NCBI GenBank assembly: GCA_030602845.1
Contig: JAUVYZ010000103.1
Location: 1 to 7,034, forward strand
DNA from: Phycisphaerae bacterium
Lineage (GTDB): Bacteria; Planctomycetota; Phycisphaerae; Sedimentisphaerales; Anaerobacaceae
Direction: 5' to 3'
Length of the DNA: 7,034 nucleotides
In this document: positions 1-4,514 of the stretch, one piece after another
Numbering within the stretch: position 1 is the first letter of the stretch
Layout: each line of letters starts with the position of its first letter
The notes under the pieces: model-generated
The model's database searches: none
Told to the model about the DNA's origin: nothing
Seen by the model: only the letters and a program-made list of their open reading frames with translations
Position numbers and translations under genes: made by a program

Positions 1-67
1 ATATATAGCTCTGCCACAGGTGCTGGCACGAATTATAGCCGGAACAAGAATTTTGTCTTAATAGCTT

Positions 68-109
68 GCCCCGTTAGATAATTCAAAAAAAAATAATATC
101 TAACGAGGC
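68..109. repeat. Inverted repeat with A-rich loop
   Basis: CGTTAGATA (72-80) is followed at 97-105 by its perfect reverse complement TATCTAACG. After one mismatch (71/106) a further three pairs (68-70 with 107-109) extend the stem. The 16-base loop contains nine consecutive A. No T-tract follows on the + strand, so it is not a typical intrinsic terminator in the direction of the GH32 gene. An operator, or a terminator of an upstream gene, is possible; neither is shown. Confidence 0.5.
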
Positions 110-167
110 TTGTATACCCGGGGCGAATTTGGTAAAACATAGGGTGTGGCCCTGGCAACATAATCGG

Positions 168-192
168 GCAAAGTTGGTATGGGAAACTTTGC
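168..192. repeat. Inverted repeat, 8-base arms
   Basis: GCAAAGTT (168-175) and its perfect reverse complement AACTTTGC (185-192) flank a 9-base spacer. It lies 116 bases before the GH32 start codon. The geometry would suit a dimeric regulator's operator or a small hairpin. No T-run follows directly, which argues against a terminator. Function unknown. Confidence 0.4.
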
Positions 193-257
193 TAAGCATT
201 ATTTCTATTTCCAATGTTTTTTTGAGGCCTGAATATTAGTTAAATGGTTAAATAATC

Positions 258-285
258 ACCAATTACCAGTTACCAATCACCAATT
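258..285. repeat. Tandem array of four 7-base units (ACCARTY)
   Basis: Four contiguous heptamers fit the consensus ACCAATT: units 1 and 4 are exact, unit 2 has G for A at position 5, and unit 3 has C for T at position 7. A decayed fifth unit (AATAATC, 251-257, five of seven matching) may precede them. The array ends 12 bases before the Shine-Dalgarno sequence of the GH32 gene, so it probably falls in or near its 5' leader. It resembles in style the heptanucleotide STRR repeats known from heterocystous cyanobacteria. Confidence 0.65.
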
Positions 286-308
286 ATATTGGTACGTGAG
301 GAGGCAAA

Positions 309-1805
309 ATGTCCACCAGAAAAGACTTAATCGAAGAGAAAAAACGATTACACAGTCGCCGTGATTTCCTCAAGCAAATTGGCTTTGGCGCGAGCACACT
401 GCTCCTTTCGCCGTTGATACCGTCTCGTGCTATGGCCGGCGAGAAGCGGAAAGACTCGTCCGCCGGTGCCCTGTACAATGAAAAGTATCGGCCGCAATTT
501 CACTTTACTCCCCGAAAGAACTGGACAAACGACCCTAACGGCCTGGTTTATTACAAGGGCGAATACCACCTGTTCTTTCAGCACAATCCCAAAGGCATCA
601 ATTGGGGCAACATGACGTGGGCACACGCTGTCAGCACCGACCTCATTCACTGGAAGCAACTGGCCAACGCTATTGAGCCGGACGAGCTCGGCACGATATA
701 TTCCGGCTCCGCAGTGGTGGACTGGAACAACACCTCCGGCTTCCAAACCGGCACCGAAAACGTCCTCGTTGCTTTCTATACATCAGCAGGTTCACACGCC
801 CCAAAGAAAGTGCCATACACCCAGAGCATCGCATACAGCAACGACCGCGGTAGAACCTGGGTAAAATACAAAAACAACCCCGTCATCGGATACATCAGGG
901 CCAGCAACCGCGACCCCAAGGTCATCTGGCACGAGCCCACAAAAACCTGGATTATGGCCCTCTTTCTTGATAGGAACGATTTCGTCTTGTTCTCTTCAAA
1001 GGACCTAAAAAAGTGGACCCACATTCAGGACATCAAACTCCCCGGAAGCAGGGAATGTCCCGATTTCTTCCCCCTGGCCGTCGACGGCAATCCCGCCAAT
1101 ACCCGCTGGGTCTTTTGGGGCGGAAATGGCAGATACCTGCTCGGAACCTTCGATGGCCGAAAATTCACTAAGCAGGCCGGCCCCTTTGAATCCAGAGTCG
1201 GAAACTTCTACGCCTCCCAGACCTACAGTGACATCCCCGAATCTGATGGCCGAAGAATTCAAATCGCCTGGATGGCCGGCGGCAAATTCCCCGGAATGCC
1301 TTTTAATCAGCAGATGTCGATTCCCTGCGAACTGACGCTGCGCACGTTCCCCGAGGGAATCCGGCTCTGCCGCGTTCCAGCGAGGGAAATCGAGAAGCTC
1401 CGCGGCGTTTACTGGGACTTGAAAAACACTACTCTGGAACCTGGAGAAAAGCTGCTGTCCGCAATATCCGCCGAGCTGTTTGAAATCCAGACAGAGATTG
1501 AGCTTGGCACCGCTTCCGAGCTTGTCTTCAACCTTCGCGGAACTCCGGTAGTCTATAATGTGAAGAACAAAACCCTTTCCTGCAAAGGTAAGAAGACCAA
1601 CGTAGCTCCGGTCGATGGTAAAATCAAACTGCATATTCTGGTTGACCGTACAAGCATTGAAGTCTTCCCCAACTATGGCCAGGTAACAATGCACCTCTGT
1701 TTCCCGCTTGATACGAACAATACCTCTGTCAATGTATCTGCCCGTGGCGGTCAGGCAAAAATCAAATCCCTGAAACTCTACAAACTAAAATCCATCTGGC
1801 GCTGA
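309..1805 (+). CDS. Tat-exported GH32 glycosidase (levanase/fructanase/invertase type)
   Basis: Predicted beta-fructofuranosidase of glycoside hydrolase family 32, hydrolysing fructose units from levan, inulin or sucrose with retention of configuration. The 498-residue protein starts at an ATG four bases after GAGGAGG (298-304). Its N-terminus carries a textbook twin-arginine signal, SRRDFLK (residues 16-22), a hydrophobic stretch (24-38) and a likely signal peptidase site after AMA (41-43), so the enzyme should act outside the cytoplasm. The family motifs are all present: NWTNDPNG (71-78) with nucleophile Asp75, RDP (201-203) with the transition-state-stabilising Asp202, and ECPDFF (249-254) with acid/base Glu249. 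The five-bladed propeller is followed by the C-terminal beta-sandwich, which includes DRTSIEVF (446-453). Length fits an intact two-domain enzyme. Sequence alone does not settle levan, inulin or sucrose preference; export favours a polymer or oligomer. No transporter or fructokinase gene is in the window. Confidence 0.93.
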   Translation: MSTRKDLIEEKKRLHSRRDFLKQIGFGASTLLLSPLIPSRAMAGEKRKDSSAGALYNEKYRPQFHFTPRKNWTNDPNGLVYYKGEYHLFFQHNPKGINWGNMTWAHAVSTDLIHWKQLANAIEPDELGTIYSGSAVVDWNNTSGFQTGTENVLVAFYTSAGSHAPKKVPYTQSIAYSNDRGRTWVKYKNNPVIGYIRASNRDPKVIWHEPTKTWIMALFLDRNDFVLFSSKDLKKWTHIQDIKLPGSRECPDFFPLAVDGNPANTRWVFWGGNGRYLLGTFDGRKFTKQAGPFESRVGNFYASQTYSDIPESDGRRIQIAWMAGGKFPGMPFNQQMSIPCELTLRTFPEGIRLCRVPAREIEKLRGVYWDLKNTTLEPGEKLLSAISAELFEIQTEIELGTASELVFNLRGTPVVYNVKNKTLSCKGKKTNVAPVDGKIKLHILVDRTSIEVFPNYGQVTMHLCFPLDTNNTSVNVSARGGQAKIKSLKLYKLKSIWR

Positions 1806-1870
1806 ACCCCATACTTACGTGTGGTAACCGGCGTCGCTTTGCGCACAAACGCTGAGAGCGGAGGCAATTT

Positions 1871-1891
1871 TTGAGTTTTGAGTGTTGACTT
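1871..1891. repeat. Tandem array of three 7-base units (TTGAGTT-like)
   Basis: Three contiguous heptamers, TTGAGTT, TTGAGTG and TTGACTT, occupy the gap between the GH32 and pruA genes. The sequence differs from the array at 258-285 but the 7-base period is the same. The last unit runs into GACTTTTCG (1887-1895), which recurs exactly at 1916-1924. With only three units the array is near the limit of what chance could produce. Confidence 0.45.
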
Positions 1892-1929
1892 TTCGCCGGC
1901 AGTGCGGGAAAATGCGACTTTTCGTTTGT

Positions 1930-2010
1930 CCCCTGCTTTGGGTTCCCGCAAGGCGGGGTCCCTCGCAGGGGCAAGCTTGTCCCCGTGAAAACGGGGATTT
2001 GAAACCCCCG
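1930..2010 (+). promoter_or_regulatory. Structured leader of pruA: overlapping hairpins
   Basis: Directly upstream of the pruA ribosome binding site lies a GC-rich run of complementary segments. CCCCTGC (1930-1936) pairs with GCAGGGG (1965-1971), enclosing GGG/CCC (1940-1942 with 1960-1962) and CCCGC/GCGGG (1945-1949 with 1953-1957). The second arm also belongs to a near-palindrome centred on AAGCTT (about 1968-1983). CCCCGT (1981-1986) pairs with ACGGGG (1991-1996) around a GAAA tetraloop. CGGGG (1992-1996) can instead pair with CCCCG (2006-2010), six bases before the Shine-Dalgarno. Neighbouring stems compete for the same bases. This could be a regulatory RNA leader, a terminator of the GH32 transcript or a dispersed repeat element; there is no T-tract, which weakens the terminator reading. 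Confidence 0.45.
1965..1996 (+). repeat. Dispersed palindromic repeat, copy A
   Basis: This 32-base segment begins GCAGGGGCAAGCTTG and ends in a hairpin with a GAAA loop. It matches the minus-strand segment 4441-4410 at 28 of 32 positions. The differences are T1980 to C, T1986 to C, A1988 to G and A1991 to G. T1986 and A1991 pair with each other in the hairpin and are replaced by a C-G pair in copy B; the change at 1988 keeps a GNRA-type loop. Copy A lies in the non-coding leader of pruA. Confidence 0.7.
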
Positions 2011-2016
2011 GTATTT

Positions 2017-2023
2017 AAGGAGG
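2017..2023 (+). promoter_or_regulatory. Ribosome binding site deciding the pruA start
   Basis: AAGGAGG lies five bases before ATG 2029. The same frame is open further upstream to an ATG at 1882, but that extension would translate the heptad array and the palindromic repeat into 49 residues with no family resemblance. The strong Shine-Dalgarno and the family's usual N-terminus both favour 2029. The sequence AGGAGGCAAAA is nearly the same as the one in front of the GH32 gene. Confidence 0.85.
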
Positions 2024-2028
2024 CAAAA

Positions 2029-3660
2029 ATGTTTAATGGTATTTTTCATATCCCGGAGCCGGCCAATGAGCCGGGTTTGCAATATGCACCCGGCAGTCCG
2101 GAACGGGCGGAGTTGGGAGCTAAGCTGAAAGAAATGCTCGGCGAACAGGTAGGGGTGCCGATGATAATCGGCGGAGAAGAAGTGCGCAACGGTAAACTTG
2201 CGGATATCCGCTGTCCGCACGACCATAAGCACCTGTTAGGCAGGTATCATCAGGCCGATGCGGAGCTGGTTACGCGAGCGGTCGATGCGGCAGAAAAGAC
2301 CAAACGCGGGTGGGGTGAAATGCCCTGGGAATCGAGGGCGGTAGTATTGCTGAAGGCGGCGGAGCTTCTGGCAGGTAAATACCGCCAGACCCTCAATGCG
2401 GCCACGATGCTGAACATGAGCAAGACACCGCACCAGGCGGAGATCGACGCTGCGTGTGAGCTGATAGATTTCTGGCGTTTCAACCCGCATTTTATGGAAG
2501 AGGTATACGGCGACCAGCCGATGTCCACGCCCGGCGTGTTGAACTATATGAAGCATAGGCCTTTGGACGGGTTTGTTCTGGCGTTGACGCCTTTTAACTT
2601 TACGTCGATTGCGGGCAACCTTCCCACGGCACCGGCCCTGATGGGCAACACGGTCGTGTGGAAGCCGGCATCGGCCGCGGTGCTGCCCGCGTATTTTATT
2701 ATGAAGGTCCTCGAAGAAGCGGGCATGCCGCCGGGAGTTATCAATATGGTGCTTGGACCTGGACCGATTGTCGGCCCGCCGGCGCTGAACGACGTCAGAC
2801 TCGGCGGGATTCACTTTACAGGCAGCACCTATGTGTTTTCGACAATCTGGCGGGCCATCGGTTCGGACGTTCGCAAGTACGTCTCGTATCCTCGAATAGT
2901 AGGCGAGACCGGCGGAAAGAACTTCATATTCACCCATATGAGCTCCGATATTGACGCCCTCGTGGCGGCACTGGTGCGAGGAGCGTTCGAATATCAGGGC
3001 CAGAAATGCTCGGCGGCTTCCCGAGCGTACATCCCCGATTCGCTCTGGCCTCAGGTCAAAGAACGGTTACTGGATGAGATCGGCGATATGAAGATGGGTG
3101 ATGTAACCGACTTTAGAAACTTTATGGGTGCGGTTATCGACGAAGGGGCCTTCAAGACCATCAGGGGCTATATTGAATACGCTAAGAGTTCGGCCGACCT
3201 GGAAATTATCATTGGCGGCCGATGCGATGACACTACGGGGTACTTCATCGAGCCGACCGTCGTGGTAAGTAAAGACCCGAAGTCTAAGTTGATGGTTGAA
3301 GAAATTTTCGGTCCGGTTTTGACCATATACGTGTACCCGGAAGCGGAATATGACCAGACGCTGGAGCTGTGCGACCAGACCTCGCCCTATGCGCTGACCG
3401 GGGCGATCTTCGCCCTGGAGCGCAGTGCAGTCGTAAAGGCGATGAACACGCTGCGTCACGCTGCCGGTAATTTTTACGTCAACGACAAGCCGACGGGTGC
3501 GGTTGTGGCACAGCAGCCGTTCGGCGGCACGCGGGCGTCGGGCACAAACGACAAGGCCGGCAGCTGGCTCAACCTGGAGCGGTGGGTCTCGCCGCGCGCC
3601 ATAAAGGAAACGATTTTGCCGCCGAGGAACTTCCGTTATCCGTATATGGAAGAAGAATAA
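2029..3660 (+). CDS. pruA: L-glutamate gamma-semialdehyde (P5C) dehydrogenase
   Basis: Catalyses the second step of proline degradation, the NAD-dependent oxidation of glutamate semialdehyde (from delta-1-pyrroline-5-carboxylate) to glutamate, in the cytoplasm. From ATG 2029 the protein has 543 residues, the usual length of the stand-alone ALDH4A1-like form rather than the much longer bifunctional PutA. Aldehyde dehydrogenase hallmarks are visible: TPFNFTSIAGN (187-197) with the oxyanion-hole Asn190, WKPAS (211-215) for NAD binding, FTGST (263-267), VGETGGKN (291-298) with Glu293, GQKCSA (324-329) with catalytic Cys327, EEIFGPV (424-430), and PFGGTRASGTNDKAG (497-511) near the C-terminus. The N-terminal NEPGLQYAPGSPER segment is typical of this subfamily. 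No proline dehydrogenase lies in the window, so the partner enzyme must be elsewhere. The leader is unusually structured and may control expression. It converges on the prepilin-like gene, 40 bases away. Confidence 0.95.
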   Translation: MFNGIFHIPEPANEPGLQYAPGSPERAELGAKLKEMLGEQVGVPMIIGGEEVRNGKLADIRCPHDHKHLLGRYHQADAELVTRAVDAAEKTKRGWGEMPWESRAVVLLKAAELLAGKYRQTLNAATMLNMSKTPHQAEIDAACELIDFWRFNPHFMEEVYGDQPMSTPGVLNYMKHRPLDGFVLALTPFNFTSIAGNLPTAPALMGNTVVWKPASAAVLPAYFIMKVLEEAGMPPGVINMVLGPGPIVGPPALNDVRLGGIHFTGSTYVFSTIWRAIGSDVRKYVSYPRIVGETGGKNFIFTHMSSDIDALVAALVRGAFEYQGQKCSAASRAYIPDSLWPQVKERLLDEIGDMKMGDVTDFRNFMGAVIDEGAFKTIRGYIEYAKSSADLEIIIGGRCDDTTGYFIEPTVVVSKDPKSKLMVEEIFGPVLTIYVYPEAEYDQTLELCDQTSPYALTGAIFALERSAVVKAMNTLRHAAGNFYVNDKPTGAVVAQQPFGGTRASGTNDKAGSWLNLERWVSPRAIKETILPPRNFRYPYMEEE

Positions 3661-3663
3661 CCG

Positions 3664-3697
3664 CCCCCCGCCTTCGTTGCCGAAGGCAACAGGGGGG
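3664..3697. terminator. Hairpin in the convergent gap, probable bidirectional terminator
   Basis: GCCTTCG (3670-3676) and CGAAGGC (3681-3687) form a perfect 7-pair stem with loop TTGC. Outside it CCCCCC (3664-3669) can pair with GGGGGG (3692-3697) across a 4-base bulge (AACA, 3688-3691). The hairpin fills the space between the pruA stop (3660) and the minus-strand prepilin-like stop (3701-3703). ATTTAGTTT follows on the + strand, giving only a weak T-rich tail; on the minus strand the tail is GC-rich. Position and strength suggest it ends pruA transcription and limits read-through in the other direction. Confidence 0.6.
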
Positions 3698-3700
3698 GAT

Positions 3701-4501
3701 TTAGTTTGGCGGATAATCGCGGCCCTTGATGCCCCGGACTGTCAGGTTAGGGTTTGGAAGGCCGTCTCGGGCGGGGCGAATCTGCTCTGCCTTAAGATAG
3801 CGGACCTGCCCGTCAGCGAAGAGATAATTTCTGCGGCCCTGCCAGCACCACCAGCCGTTGTCTTTTTCTGTGCGTGAGTGATTGCTGAGCCATTCCCCCA
3901 TGAGAATCTTTCCGGACGGATGGGCCACATTAAAGTCCTTTTGCGCCACAGATTCTTGGACAAAGTCTATGTGCCACTGTTCCTTATGATCCTGAGTGAT
4001 GGTCACTGTGTTGATATGCTGGGGACTGTGGTAGAAGGTCATCGAATAAGCGTAACTGGTGGACTCGTATTTGTCTTTGGCGGTGGGGTCTGCGGGACAG
4101 AACAGGACCGAAGGATTATTCACATCGATATTGCCGCCCAGATAAGGTTCGACGAAAGCTCGCCAGCCTCGTCCCATCCACAGCCAGTAGCCCGCCGGCA
4201 GGGGGTCCTGGGCACAGGGATAGGTCTCGTCGTTTCCGTTGATGTACAGGTTCACAGCTAAATTGATTTGCTTTAGGTTGTGGGCACACTTGATTCGTAT
4301 CGCCATAGCCCTGGCCCTTGTAAGCGATGGCGTAAGTATGGAGAGTAAAAGGGCGATGATTGCTATAACAACGAGCAGCTCAACAAGGGTAAAGCCGGGC
4401 CGAAGCGTCCCCCGCTTCCGCGGGGGCAAGCTTGCCCCTGCAACAGCAGAGGCTGAGCCGGGCCGGGGCCGGCCTGTATCGGATGTTTTGGGTCTAATCA
4501 T
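3701..4501 (-). CDS. Prepilin-like protein with N-terminal cleavage/methylation motif
   Basis: Probable type II secretion/type IV pilin-like (pseudopilin) protein, processed by prepilin peptidase and anchored by its hydrophobic helix. From ATG 4501 it has 266 residues: a basic leader, a cleavage site G36|F37, Glu at +5 (E41), and a helix FTLVELLVVIAIIALLLSIL (37-56), then a soluble domain. Near the end NYLFADGQVRYL (225-236) matches the core of the prepilin-associated H-X9-DG motif, but Trp220 stands where His is expected. The frame is open further upstream into glmS, but ATG 4501 begins 13 bases after the glmS stop. It has no clear Shine-Dalgarno. A TTG at 4429-4427, preceded by AGGGG, would give a 12-residue leader (PPRKRGTLRPG after the start) of more typical length. 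Codons around 4441-4410 come from a dispersed repeat. Probably co-transcribed with glmS. Role and substrate unknown; such proteins occur in large families in Planctomycetota. Confidence 0.85.
   Translation of the reverse strand: MIRPKTSDTGRPRPGSASAVAGASLPPRKRGTLRPGFTLVELLVVIAIIALLLSILTPSLTRARAMAIRIKCAHNLKQINLAVNLYINGNDETYPCAQDPLPAGYWLWMGRGWRAFVEPYLGGNIDVNNPSVLFCPADPTAKDKYESTSYAYSMTFYHSPQHINTVTITQDHKEQWHIDFVQESVAQKDFNVAHPSGKILMGEWLSNHSRTEKDNGWWCWQGRRNYLFADGQVRYLKAEQIRPARDGLPNPNLTVRGIKGRDYPPN
4410..4441 (-). repeat. Dispersed palindromic repeat, copy B, inside the prepilin-like gene
   Basis: Read on the minus strand, this segment matches copy A (1965-1996) at 28 of 32 positions. It contains the perfect palindrome GGGGCAAGCTTGCCCC and a hairpin of CCCCCGC (4426-4420) and GCGGGGG (4415-4409) around a GGAA loop. 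As in copy A, the first arm GCAGGGG (4441-4435) can also pair with an upstream segment, here CCTCTGC (4452-4446) across a TGTT loop with one G-T pair. In frame it encodes AGASLPPRKR, the basic leader just ahead of the prepilin cleavage site. Confidence 0.7.
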
Positions 4502-4514
4502 CAAGTGAGAAAGT

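Larger units (their letters stand above)
1..308. other. Non-coding region upstream of the GH32 gene
   Basis: I see no complete gene in this AT-rich stretch. A short open frame enters at base 2 and stops at TAA 59-61; its last residues would read YIALPQVLARIIAGTRILS, which could be the 3' tail of an upstream gene but is too short to assign. The rest holds two inverted repeats (68-109 and 168-192), a tandem array of 7-base units (258-285) and the ribosome binding site of the next gene (GAGGAGG, 298-304). No well-spaced -35/-10 pair stood out by eye. The region probably carries the promoter and any operator for the GH32 gene. Confidence 0.5.

Noticed and set aside
2..61. Open frame ending at TAA 59-61, possible 3' end of an upstream gene
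   Set aside because: Only 19 residues are visible and they match no family I recognise; such a run without a stop is likely by chance.
258..285. CRISPR array
   Set aside because: The units are 7 bases and contiguous with no spacers, and no cas gene is present.
1005..1694. 229-codon minus-strand ORF inside the GH32 gene, and the long antisense ORFs in pruA and glmS
   Set aside because: They are opposite to strongly conserved family genes and show no domain signals; they are shadows of GC-biased codon use.
1882..2028. N-terminal extension of pruA from ATG 1882
   Set aside because: The extra 49 residues translate repeat and hairpin DNA, while ATG 2029 has a strong, well-spaced Shine-Dalgarno and gives the normal family length.
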